Origin: Planctomycetota bacterium
Lineage (GTDB): Bacteria; Planctomycetota; Phycisphaerae; WQYP01
NCBI GenBank assembly: GCA_021795535.1
Contig: JAJYPG010000091.1
Location: 1-6,047 of the forward strand
Direction of reading: 5' to 3'
DNA length: 6,047 nt
Positions within the stretch are counted from its first letter, which is position 1. Every line of letters starts with the position of its first letter. Shown in pieces: positions 1-5,548 of this stretch. Both the position numbers and the translations under genes were made by a program. The notes beneath the pieces were generated by a model. The model worked only from the letters and a program-made list of their open reading frames with translations. It had not been told where the DNA came from and made no database searches.

Positions 1-122
1 CGGGCAAAATCCAAACCATTTAAGTCATCTCTCGGGTCTGGCTCAGTAAAGCCTTTTAATTTGGCTTCTTTTAATATTTGACTAAAAGAAGTTCCTTTTG
101 TAAATGATGTAAAAAGATACGT
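1..122 (-). CDS. Homoserine dehydrogenase fragment (ThrA-like), broken
   Basis: Read on the minus strand from about 122 down to the window edge, this is one open frame. It carries the segment YLFTSFTKGTSFSQ, then KEAK..GFTEPDPRDDLNGLD. This matches the region of homoserine dehydrogenase, including the bifunctional aspartokinase/homoserine dehydrogenase type, that follows the GTL-S-YLF element and contains the EPDPRDDL-G-D-AR signature. The enzyme reduces aspartate semialdehyde to homoserine in threonine/methionine synthesis. Only about 40 residues are present. Upstream of 122 the frame stays open but the residues no longer resemble the family, and the C-terminal part lies off the window. The codons are AT-rich, unlike the genes after position 300. 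The fragment abuts, and partly overlaps on the opposite strand, a SufT-like gene end. It is probably a contig-end chimera or rearrangement relic rather than an intact gene. The family call is fairly firm; that it is a functional gene here is not supported. Confidence 0.55.
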
Positions 123-231
123 AAACAAAGTTTCAGGAGTATCTTCTGTTAATGTAGAAATAGTCTGGGATCCACCGTGGACGCGCGACATGATTTCCGA
201 GGAAGGCCGCTCGCAAATGGGCTGGCGTTAA
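97..231 (+). CDS. MIP18/SufT/PaaD-type Fe-S assembly factor, C-terminal part
   Basis: The plus-strand frame ending at TAA 229-231 reads FVNDVKRYVNKVSGV, then VEIVWDPPWTRDMISEEGR and a terminal QMGWR. This is the C-terminal half of the MIP18 (DUF59) family: a helix after the CP-motif, a GV turn, then the near-invariant WDPPWT..M(I)SEE..(L/M)GW tail. Such proteins (SufT, PaaD-like) help insert iron-sulfur clusters into target enzymes in the cytoplasm. The expected upstream part (the DPE motif, LGL-Y and the conserved CP) is absent. The same frame has a TGA at 79-81, and the bases before about 97 fit a different gene on the other strand. Codons up to about 165 are AT-rich (gta, aat, aaa, aga), whereas those after the WDPPW codons are GC-rich (acg cgc gac, gag gaa ggc cgc). 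The gene is therefore 5'-truncated and possibly a hybrid. It lies 73 bases before the DUF2249 gene, a common neighbour. Confidence 0.65.
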   Translation, partial: FVNDVKRYVNKVSGVSSVNVEIVWDPPWTRDMISEEGRSQMGWR

Positions 232-304
232 ATATTCTTGTTCATCCCCGAAACCCAGGCGGTGTTCGCTTGGCAATCCGGGAGTACTTTTCAGGAGTTT
301 TTCC

Positions 305-538
305 ATGGCAGATGGAGCTATTATTGATGTTCGGGAGATTCCGCCCAGGAATCGCCATACGTTGATTTTCCAGACCTTTCAGGCACTTTCCGCTGGCGGG
401 ACGCTCATGCTGGTCAATGACCACGATCCCCAGCCCCTGCACTACCAGTTTATGCACGAACATCCAGACATGTTTTCATGGCAATATATAGAGCAAGGGC
501 CGGAATTGTGGAAAGTGCGCATCGGACGAACGAAATAA
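305..538 (+). CDS. DUF2249 domain protein
   Basis: This small cytoplasmic protein of 77 residues consists of a single DUF2249 domain. Hallmarks visible in order are IDVREIPPRNRH (residues 7-18), the hydrophobic IFQTFQAL helix (21-28), the GGTLMLVNDHDPQPL core (31-45), and the C-terminal FSWQYIEQGPELWKVRIGR (57-75). The domain has a TusA/SirA-like fold but lacks the TusA cysteine, and its biochemical role is not settled. DUF2249 genes often lie beside cupins, hemerythrin/RIC-type proteins, SufT-like factors and NnrS-like membrane proteins, as here. The ATG at 305 is preceded by AGGAG at 293-297 with a 7-base spacer, which supports this start. The length is normal for a single-domain member. 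A terminator-like hairpin follows at 551, so the downstream cupin may not always be co-transcribed. The family call is firm; the function is unknown. Confidence 0.9.
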   Translation: MADGAIIDVREIPPRNRHTLIFQTFQALSAGGTLMLVNDHDPQPLHYQFMHEHPDMFSWQYIEQGPELWKVRIGRTK

Positions 539-550
539 GGCGCACAGGAT

Positions 551-588
551 ACGCCGCCCGGATAATGTGCCGGCGGCGTGTCTTTTTG
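551..588 (+). terminator. Intrinsic terminator or attenuator after the DUF2249 gene
   Basis: The arms ACGCCGCC (551-558) and GGCGGCGT (572-579) form a perfect 8-bp GC-rich stem. With a one-base bulge it extends inward by further GG/CC pairs. A TTTTT run follows at 583-587. It begins 12 bases after the DUF2249 stop and ends 35 bases before the next start codon. There is little room for an independent promoter in between, so it may act as a partial terminator inside an operon. Confidence 0.65.
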
Positions 589-610
589 TTTCCCAGTTCA
601 GGTCTGGAAA

Positions 611-616
611 AAGGTG
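611..616 (+). promoter_or_regulatory. Ribosome binding site fixing the first cupin's start
   Basis: AAGGTG lies 6 bases before ATG 623. It favours that ATG over an in-frame upstream GTG at 578-580, which falls inside the terminator hairpin and would add 15 residues with no cupin character. Confidence 0.6.
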
Positions 617-622
617 ATTATC

Positions 623-1018
623 ATGATTATCAACAATGTGAAGGCCAAGGCGGTTTTCAAGGATGGCAGATATAATGCCATTGGCCTGGCGGGGTCAGAC
701 CATGGCAAAGCCATGCTGGTTTGTCTCAAGTCGCGGCAATTCATCCCGGTACACGCGCCGGGGATAGATATTTTCGCATTGGTTCTTGAAGGCCACGGTG
801 TTCTACGCGATCAGGAAACAGCGCAGCGCGCCGGCCCGGGCGATATGCTGTTTGTTCAGGCGGGTTTGAACCGCGGAATCCTGGCGGAAACAGAAATGAT
901 TTTATGGGTTGTTGTCTCTCCGCCACCCGGACCAAACGACCATGTTCTTGTGGAAAAGCTGCTCAAGGATGGGCTCTGGCGTGATGACGCCGTAATCGAC
1001 GGTGTGGACCATGCGTAA
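623..1018 (+). CDS. Small single-domain cupin lacking the motif-2 histidine
   Basis: This cytoplasmic protein of 131 residues folds as one cupin barrel. The first motif region is FIPVHAPGIDIFALVLEGHG (residues 40-59), with His44 in the usual ligand position and the VLEG turn. The second is AGPGDMLFVQAGLNRGI (70-86), followed by a beta strand rich in Ile, Leu and Val and a charged C-terminal tail. The classical second motif P-x-G-x-x-H is changed: the proline is replaced by Gln and the histidine position reads Asn-Arg. Metal binding is therefore doubtful, and a sensory or structural role is possible. The start at ATG 623 is chosen for its Shine-Dalgarno site. The stop at 1016-1018 overlaps the next gene by 8 bases, which suggests translational coupling with the NnrS-like protein. 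No catalytic activity can be assigned. Confidence 0.8.
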   Translation: MIINNVKAKAVFKDGRYNAIGLAGSDHGKAMLVCLKSRQFIPVHAPGIDIFALVLEGHGVLRDQETAQRAGPGDMLFVQAGLNRGILAETEMILWVVVSPPPGPNDHVLVEKLLKDGLWRDDAVIDGVDHA

Positions 1019-2255
1019 AGATTCATCCAATAGTTTCGGGAGTGGAAAGATCGCAAGATTTCCGTTGCTGGGAATCGGTCTGCTTTTAATGCTTGCAGGA
1101 ATTTGGGGTGGCCTTTTGCGCCTTGGCTGGCCCTGGCCGGCTGGTGTTCCACGTGTCATTAGCGATCATGGAGCGATTATGATCGGAGGGTTTCTCGGAA
1201 CACTTTTAACCCTGGAACGGGCGGTGGCAATCCGACGGCGATGGTGTTATCTGGCACCGCTGGCCAGTGGCGCGGGCGGTATTTTACTGATACTGGGCGG
1301 ACCGGCGCGTTGGGGCGCGGGTTTAATCCTTCTGGCCAGTGCCATCATGGTGATCGATTTTCTGGTCATTATGCGACGACAATTCAACCTATTCACCGTT
1401 ACCATGGCCGCTGGGGCGGTGGCATGGCTGGTGGGCAACATGCTGTGGTTTTCCGGCTGGGCTATTCCTGATTTGGTTTTCTGGTGGATGGCCTTCCTTA
1501 TTTTAACCATCGCAGGGGAACGTCTGGAACTAAGCCGACTGATGCCACCCACGCCGTCACGAGTCTGGACATTTGTTACCGCATCATCAGTTCTTGTCAT
1601 CGGCTTGCTGTTGACGCTGGCCATGCCCGGCGTTGGAGAGGCGATCACGGGGTTGGGAATGCTGGCACTGGCCTTCTGGCTGGTTATCCACGATGTGGCT
1701 CGGCGAACCATTCATGCCCATGGATTAACCCGCTTTGTGGCGGCATGCCTGTTGCCGGGCTATTTCTGGCTGGCGGTCGGCGGTCTGCTGGCATTCTGGT
1801 TTACATGGCTGGGACCGGTGCTGCATGGATCGGGATTTGACGGATCCGAAGTCTTTGCCGGCTTTCAATATGATGCAATACTGCATGCCGTTTTTCTGGG
1901 CTTTGTGTTTGGGATGATTTTTGGCCACGCGCCTATTATTTTTCCCGCCGTTCTTGGTGTGCGTATGCGCTTCAGCCGCTTTTCCTACTCGCATCTTCTT
2001 CTTCTGGAAGTGTCGGTATTCTGGCGGATTATGGCTGATATTTGTGGATCGTGGCCAGGCAGGAAGTGGGCAGGACTTCTAAATGCCGCGGCCATTATTC
2101 TTTTTCTCATCAACACCGTGCGTTCGGTGCGGCTTCGGGCGGAGCCTGCTGGAATAATGCCGGAAAATAGGGAGCCAATGGATTCAACCGAAGGATACCC
2201 AATTACTTTGTTTTACAGAAAGGAATCGAATGATGGAAAATCCAGTGGAAAATAA
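1011..2255 (+). CDS. NnrS-like multi-pass membrane protein
   Basis: The protein has 414 residues, about 10-12 hydrophobic membrane segments, a short N-terminus and a polar C-terminal tail from about 375. Two conserved blocks stand out: SDHGAIMIGGFLGTLLTLERAVAI (residues 51-74), and YDAILHAVFLGFVFGMIFGHAPIIFPAVL (287-315) with His292 and His306. They resemble NnrS and related heme-copper-oxidase-like membrane proteins, which carry H-G, ERA and GHAPIIFPAVL-type signatures. NnrS is a heme- and copper-containing membrane protein linked to nitric oxide stress and denitrification; its exact activity is unresolved. Overlap with the upstream cupin by 8 bases and with the downstream cupin by 26 bases implies one operon. 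An in-frame GTG at 1002 could add three residues. ATG 1011 is preferred for its codon, although its Shine-Dalgarno (GGTGTGG just upstream) is weak, as expected for coupled translation. The membrane assignment is firm; the NnrS-like assignment is moderate. Confidence 0.65.
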   Translation: MRKDSSNSFGSGKIARFPLLGIGLLLMLAGIWGGLLRLGWPWPAGVPRVISDHGAIMIGGFLGTLLTLERAVAIRRRWCYLAPLASGAGGILLILGGPARWGAGLILLASAIMVIDFLVIMRRQFNLFTVTMAAGAVAWLVGNMLWFSGWAIPDLVFWWMAFLILTIAGERLELSRLMPPTPSRVWTFVTASSVLVIGLLLTLAMPGVGEAITGLGMLALAFWLVIHDVARRTIHAHGLTRFVAACLLPGYFWLAVGGLLAFWFTWLGPVLHGSGFDGSEVFAGFQYDAILHAVFLGFVFGMIFGHAPIIFPAVLGVRMRFSRFSYSHLLLLEVSVFWRIMADICGSWPGRKWAGLLNAAAIILFLINTVRSVRLRAEPAGIMPENREPMDSTEGYPITLFYRKESNDGKSSGK

Positions 2256-2583
2256 AAACCAGGCCGCCGCGTGGCCGCACGGCGTTGCGGGTCTCGCAGA
2301 TCTGATCGGCCTGCAGGCGGGCTCTGTTGTGAGCCGTGTGCTGTTGAAGCGAAAAAGTGGCAATGTCACACTGTTTGCATTCGACATTGGCCAGGAACTT
2401 AGTGAACATACGGCTCCCTTTGAAGCGCTGATACAGGTGGTGCAGGGAGAGGCGGAAGTCAGCATTGACGGCCGCCCCCACATTGTCCGTGCGGGCGAAG
2501 GAATTCTTCTACCCGCCGGCCATCCGCACGGAATTCGCGCGGTCGGGGCAATGAAAATGCTGTTAACGATGATTCGTGAATAG
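2230..2583 (+). CDS. Small single-domain cupin
   Basis: This cytoplasmic cupin has 117 residues. Motif 1 is DIGQELSEHTAPFEALIQVVQGEAEV (residues 52-77), where one His (60) replaces the usual HxH pair. Motif 2 is AGEGILLPAGHPHGI (88-102), with an intact PAGHPH segment. The order LSEHTAPF...VVQGE...PAGHPHG is typical of a common short cupin group, often found with or fused to DUF2249-type domains. His60, His98 and His100 are plausible metal ligands. The start overlaps the 3' end of the NnrS-like gene by 26 bases. An AAAGGA at 2219-2224 lies 5 bases before ATG 2230 and 8 before the adjacent ATG 2233, so either may be used. It closes the plus-strand cluster; no strong terminator follows beyond the hairpin at 2653. 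The family is firm; the substrate is unknown. Confidence 0.85.
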   Translation: MMENPVENKNQAAAWPHGVAGLADLIGLQAGSVVSRVLLKRKSGNVTLFAFDIGQELSEHTAPFEALIQVVQGEAEVSIDGRPHIVRAGEGILLPAGHPHGIRAVGAMKMLLTMIRE

Positions 2584-2652
2584 CGGTTCAATGCAATCCG
2601 TCAACATGGCAGGAATCAGATGCCTATAAGTTTGCGGCCATATTGCCTTTAA

Positions 2653-2686
2653 CCATCAAACCCGTTGCTTATTAGGGTTTGGATGG
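2653..2686. terminator. Hairpin between convergent genes
   Basis: The arms 2653-2663 and 2675-2686 pair over 11 base pairs with a single bulged base, around an 11-base loop. The loop contains the DUF488 stop codon. The hairpin lies between the convergent cupin and DUF488 genes, where a shared terminator is expected. No T-run follows directly on either strand; on the plus strand T6 comes 8 bases later, at 2695-2700. Terminator function is therefore only plausible. Confidence 0.4.
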
Positions 2687-3232
2687 GCCCACGATTTTTT
2701 CCGGGTAAGTGACAATGGGCGGGTGGCCGCGCCGTTTTTTTACCAGTGCAAATTCGGTTAGTTCGTGTGGCGGAGCGTTACGCGGCGTCATAATATGGCG
2801 AACCGGTATTCTCAACGCCACCTCGGCATCAGCAATCATTCGTCGATGGCAGCGCCACCACACCGCCTCGGCACACATCACACAAGTCCGTTTGGTTTTG
2901 CGCCACTGGTTTAATTCCGCAAGGCCCGCCTGAAATTCCGGCGTTTGCATGTAGTCGCCGTAACCGCGAAAACTGGCATTGCGCCATCCGGTGTTTATGG
3001 ACTGTTTGGTTGAATGGCGCAACCCGCCCAATGCGGATAGATGGATATATTGAATGCCAGTCCTGGCCAGGGCGGACTTCATGCGGTCTTTGGAAAACCG
3101 GGGAACATTGCGCGATCTTGGAATGGTTCGCACATCCACCAGTATCTGAATTTTCCAGGTTTGCAGCAGTTTGACAAATTCCGCCCATGGCCGGGTTGAA
3201 TGTCCAACGGTGAAAAGTGTTCTTTGCCCCAT
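2672..3232 (-). CDS. DUF488 family protein
   Basis: This protein of 186 residues shows the DUF488 signatures in order: LFTVGHSTRPWAEFV (residues 6-20), ILVDVRTIPRSRNVPRF (30-46), YIHLSALGGLR (62-72), GWRNASFRGYGDYMQTPEF (82-100) and CAEAVWWRCHRRMIAD (120-135). The conserved Cys-His cluster CAE..(x)..CHR, together with DVR and PRS, is usually taken as a possible metal or nucleic-acid-handling site, but the family has no established reaction. Translation could be read from an ATG at 3266-3268. ATG 3230-3232 is chosen because GGAGGA (3241-3246) sits 8 bases upstream and family members begin a few residues before the TVGHS motif. It converges on the plus-strand cupin cluster. A terminator separates it from the upstream minus-strand cupin, so it probably has its own promoter, though I see no clear one. 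The family assignment is firm. Confidence 0.9.
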   Translation of the reverse strand: MGQRTLFTVGHSTRPWAEFVKLLQTWKIQILVDVRTIPRSRNVPRFSKDRMKSALARTGIQYIHLSALGGLRHSTKQSINTGWRNASFRGYGDYMQTPEFQAGLAELNQWRKTKRTCVMCAEAVWWRCHRRMIADAEVALRIPVRHIMTPRNAPPHELTEFALVKKRRGHPPIVTYPEKIVGPSKP

Positions 3233-3240
3233 TAGCCGTA

Positions 3241-3246
3241 TCCTCC
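3241..3246 (-). promoter_or_regulatory. Strong ribosome binding site deciding the DUF488 start
   Basis: On the minus strand GGAGGA lies 8 bases before the ATG at 3230-3232. It selects that start over the in-frame ATG 36 bases upstream, which would place the site inside the coding sequence. Confidence 0.75.
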
Positions 3247-3316
3247 TGTTGGTTCCACCGCCCTCCACTCAATGCCCTGCGCGGAAAAAGGTGTGTCCGT
3301 TTTTATCGGGAACCTG

Positions 3317-3347
3317 AAAAAAACACAGGCATGCCAACAGGCACGCC
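3317..3347 (-). terminator. Strong intrinsic terminator for the third cupin gene
   Basis: Read on the minus strand, GGCGTGCC (3340-3347) pairs with GGCATGCC (3328-3335) across a TGTT loop. This is an 8-bp stem with one G-U pair. TGTG and then seven T residues (3317-3323) follow. The stem, loop size and T-run are those of a textbook Rho-independent terminator, 133 bases past the cupin stop. Confidence 0.8.
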
Positions 3348-3356
3348 CCTGGGAGC

Positions 3357-3374
3357 GCGGGTGTCCTCACCCGC
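3357..3374. repeat. Short GC-rich inverted repeat
   Basis: GCGGGTG and CACCCGC form a perfect 7-bp stem with a 4-base loop. It lies just before the terminator when read on the minus strand. No T-run follows it directly. It may add RNA stability or assist termination. Confidence 0.45.
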
Positions 3375-3479
3375 TTTGGTTCGGCAACGTTACCTGAATA
3401 AGAGCACAAACTCATGTTCTGCAAGCAGTTTGCCAATCTCGATAAAGACGGGCACACCTACGGAAAGTGAGCTTGCCCC

Positions 3480-3878
3480 TTACGCCGACGGATGTCCGAG
3501 ACATATCGTCAGCAGCATAAGGGCGGGCTGGGTGGCCTTCACATCGTGCGGCACGCCGGGCGGAAGCATCAGCATCTGGCCGCTGGCGAGCGTGGTGGTG
3601 CCTTCCGCGGTCTGTATCGAAATTATTCCTTCCAATGCGTGGATAATGACTGCGGCGTCGGCGACATGTTTTTCCAATCCACCATCGCGGTTGAATTGAA
3701 ACAGTGCCACCGTCAGGCTTCCATGGTGATACAGCGCAACCTGCCGATGGCCTTGCGTCGGATGCACCGGTTCATGACGCAGACTTTCTGCGGCCTCTTT
3801 AAGATCAACACGATGAATCAGGCCGGCGAAACGTTGTTCCGGATGTTCGCGTAATCTCGATTCCGATGGTGTGGACAT
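3480..3878 (-). CDS. Small single-domain cupin (third in the window)
   Basis: This protein has 132 residues. A charged, His-rich N-terminal stretch (1-50) precedes a cupin barrel. Motif 1 is GLEKHVADAAVIIHALEGIISI (residues 67-88), with His71 and His80. Motif 2 is ASGQMLMLPPGVPHDV (98-113), with an intact P-G-x-x-H ending at His111. The barrel closes with ALMLLTICL. It aligns in layout with the cupin at 2230 (E-H-x-A, LEG/VQG, LPxGxPH, MLLT), so the two are probably distant paralogues. The start at 3876-3878 has AAAGGAG (3886-3892) 7 bases upstream, and a TATAAT box lies 32 bases upstream. It is divergent from the halogenase-like gene and ends at a strong terminator, so it looks like a single-gene transcript. 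Metal binding is plausible; the ligand is unknown. Confidence 0.85.
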   Translation of the reverse strand: MSTPSESRLREHPEQRFAGLIHRVDLKEAAESLRHEPVHPTQGHRQVALYHHGSLTVALFQFNRDGGLEKHVADAAVIIHALEGIISIQTAEGTTTLASGQMLMLPPGVPHDVKATQPALMLLTICLGHPSA

Positions 3879-3885
3879 AAAAGAA

Positions 3886-3915
3886 CTCCTTTAGGTTTTT
3901 TTGCCGCAAATTATA
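3886..3915 (-). promoter_or_regulatory. Promoter -10 box and ribosome binding site of the third cupin
   Basis: On the minus strand a perfect TATAAT (3910-3915) is followed by AAAGGAG (3886-3892), 7 bases before the ATG. No good TTGACA-like -35 box is seen at 16-18 bases, so the promoter may need an activator. The predicted leader is only about 25 bases. Confidence 0.5.
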
Positions 3916-4047
3916 TGACCACTTTATTGTAGTTATTGACCGGTTGAACAGCAAAGAGTGTGGTGTTGAAAAACAGACTTCATTGTCGCGCGAATCAGGA
4001 AGTTGTTTTGAACCCGTTCATAAGTCACCAAAGGCGGCCAACAAATG

Positions 4048-4065
4048 TTACGGCATCCGCCGTAA
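4048..4065. repeat. Perfect 7-bp palindrome in the divergent region
   Basis: TTACGGC and GCCGTAA are separated by ATCC. With no T-run on either side it does not look like a terminator. Its place between divergent genes would suit an operator, but nothing identifies a regulator. Confidence 0.4.
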
Positions 4066-4246
4066 AACGCTTGAGAAAACCAGAAAGCAAGTTCTTGTTA
4101 AAATAACAGTGAGTTGATTGGTAATAGTATAGAACCCTTTGTACGAAGGTCTGGGGGGGCATCTGGGGATTGACGGGAGAATTTGGAAAATTTTTTGTAT
4201 GACGCCGCGGCTTGCTTGCCATCCATCGACAGGCGAAAATGGGCCA

Positions 4247-5548
4247 ATGAACACAAATCACTCAAATGTGCTGATCATTGGCTGCGGTCCGGCGGGGGCG
4301 GCTGCGGCGGCAATGCTGGCCAAAGCGGGGTTGACGGTCAAAGTGCTGGAGGCCCACAGCCACCCGCGGCACCATATTGGCGAGTCGCTTTTACCGCAAA
4401 GTATGCCCATTTTACAAAGTATCGGACTGGATCGGGCTTTTATGCAGGCGCATCATCAACCCAAATATGGTGCCCGCTTTTTTGACCCCACCACCAATCA
4501 CACCGAGACCTTCGCGTTTGCATCGTACGAAAAAGGAGACGCGCCGCCCACTTTTCAGGTCATCCGATCAATTTTTGACCGGCAGATGCGCGATGCCGCA
4601 CTGGCTGCCGGAGCGAACATTCTGGAAAACACGGCGGTGACGGAAGTGCGCGAGATGGAAAATCCCGTTGCGGTGGAAACGGCGGATGGCCGCCAATTTA
4701 CCGCTGATTTTCTCCTGGACGCCACCGGAGCCTCCGGGCTGCTGGCGCGGCGGATGGGAACGCGGGTCATGCTGCCTGATTTTGGCCGCATCGCCATTTA
4801 CAATTATTTTGACAAATTACCCGCGGCCTTGGAACTTGAACATCTCCACATAACCATGCATCTTATTGAAGATGGCTGGATATGGTGCATACCCCTGCGC
4901 GACGGCAGTACCAACATCGGTGCCGTGCTGACGCAGAAAGGCGTCCGGAAAAATCTGAATCCGCAGCAGCAGTTTTATGCCGCGGTCGCCCAGTCGCCCA
5001 ACTTGCAACACCGGATTGTCCGCAGTAAACCTTTGGCCGCGTGGCGCGTTATCGCGGATTACAGCTACCGCTGCACCCGGAAAACCGGCCCGCGCTTTGC
5101 CATGATCGGCGATGCCGGCGGTTTTCTTGATCCCATTTTTTCCAGTGGTGTGCATCTGGCCCTCACCTCGGCCCAACTGGCGGCGGCGGCGGTTTTGCAA
5201 TGTCTTAAAACGGGTGACACCTCCGGCCTGAAAAATTATGCGGGCACCATTGATCAGGGACTCGCGGTTTTCGAGGCTTTTGTGGGAAGATTTTATCAAC
5301 GTGATCTGGTTCGCAATCTGTTTTGTGCGCCGCGCCAGTCCGCCACCATGCGGGCGGCCATTATCGGCATTTTGAGCGGTGATGTGTGGAACAGGAATAA
5401 TCCACTGGTGGAGGCCATTCGGTGCAAGATGGACAACGCCTCGGAGGCCGGTCCCATATCTTCACCCGAACTGGAAATTGGCGGAACGCGGGTTGCCGAG
5501 TCGGCAAGTCTAAGCGATCCGCTGAATCAGCCGGGCAGGGTGGCATGA
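4247..5548 (+). CDS. FAD-dependent halogenase/oxidoreductase-like protein
   Basis: This flavoprotein of 433 residues belongs to the FAD-dependent halogenase / geranylgeranyl-reductase-like class. An N-terminal Rossmann motif VLIIGCGPAGAAAAAML (residues 8-24) ends in the acidic VLEA (33-36). It is followed by HHIGESLLP (42-50), DATGASGLLAR (159-169), GWIWCIP (210-216) and GDAGGFLDPIFSSGVHLAL (288-306). GESLLP, GWxWxIP and DPxFSSG are hallmarks of flavin-dependent halogenases and close relatives. Lys73 in QPKYGARFF sits where the catalytic lysine of halogenases is expected. ATG 4247 is chosen because it places the Rossmann strand at the usual distance from the N-terminus. In-frame ATGs at 4139 and 4199 give an unmotivated extension, and the Shine-Dalgarno is weak in all cases. 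It overlaps the ketosynthase start by 4 bases. It could halogenate a carrier-bound or aromatic product, or only oxidise/reduce one; halogenation is not proven by sequence. Confidence 0.8.
   Translation: MNTNHSNVLIIGCGPAGAAAAAMLAKAGLTVKVLEAHSHPRHHIGESLLPQSMPILQSIGLDRAFMQAHHQPKYGARFFDPTTNHTETFAFASYEKGDAPPTFQVIRSIFDRQMRDAALAAGANILENTAVTEVREMENPVAVETADGRQFTADFLLDATGASGLLARRMGTRVMLPDFGRIAIYNYFDKLPAALELEHLHITMHLIEDGWIWCIPLRDGSTNIGAVLTQKGVRKNLNPQQQFYAAVAQSPNLQHRIVRSKPLAAWRVIADYSYRCTRKTGPRFAMIGDAGGFLDPIFSSGVHLALTSAQLAAAAVLQCLKTGDTSGLKNYAGTIDQGLAVFEAFVGRFYQRDLVRNLFCAPRQSATMRAAIIGILSGDVWNRNNPLVEAIRCKMDNASEAGPISSPELEIGGTRVAESASLSDPLNQPGRVA

Larger units (their letters stand above)
3233..3479. other. Non-coding gap between DUF488 and the third cupin
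   Basis: No convincing gene is visible on either strand. The open frames that cross it have no recognisable motif and overlap the flanking genes in antisense. It holds the DUF488 ribosome binding site, a strong minus-strand terminator (3317-3347) and a second GC-rich hairpin (3357-3374). The promoter for DUF488, if separate, should lie between about 3250 and 3316, but I see no clear -10/-35 pair. Confidence 0.6.
3879..4246. other. Divergent intergenic region
   Basis: This 368-base, relatively AT-rich stretch lies between the third cupin (minus) and the halogenase-like gene (plus). It holds the cupin promoter and ribosome binding site, a palindrome at 4048-4065, a G7 tract at 4153-4159 and a T6 run at 4191-4196. 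A weak plus-strand promoter candidate is TTGACG at 4170-4175 with a poor TTGTAT at 4195-4200, 19 bases apart. No convincing gene is seen; the short minus-strand frames have no family character. Confidence 0.5.

Noticed and set aside
242..463. Minus-strand open frame of 73 codons over the DUF2249 gene
   Set aside because: It is antisense to a clear DUF2249 gene, has no family motif, and has no visible ribosome binding site.
1247..1711. Long minus-strand open frame of 154 codons inside the NnrS-like gene
   Set aside because: It is a shadow of a GC-biased membrane protein gene; its product is rich in Ser, Arg and Pro without any recognisable domain.
3317..3374. Possible CRISPR-like or tandem repeat array from the two neighbouring hairpins
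   Set aside because: The two hairpins differ in sequence, and there is no repeat-spacer periodicity; one is a terminator.
3217..3699. Plus-strand open frame of 160 codons across the gap and the third cupin
   Set aside because: It is antisense to the DUF488 start, the terminator and a well-supported cupin, and its composition lacks protein character.
4025..4261. Minus-strand open frame in the divergent intergenic region
   Set aside because: There is no motif or credible ribosome binding site, and it crosses the start of the halogenase-like gene.
4817..5299. Minus-strand open frame of 160 codons inside the halogenase-like gene
   Set aside because: It is opposite a conserved FAD-enzyme core, and the product shows no family pattern.
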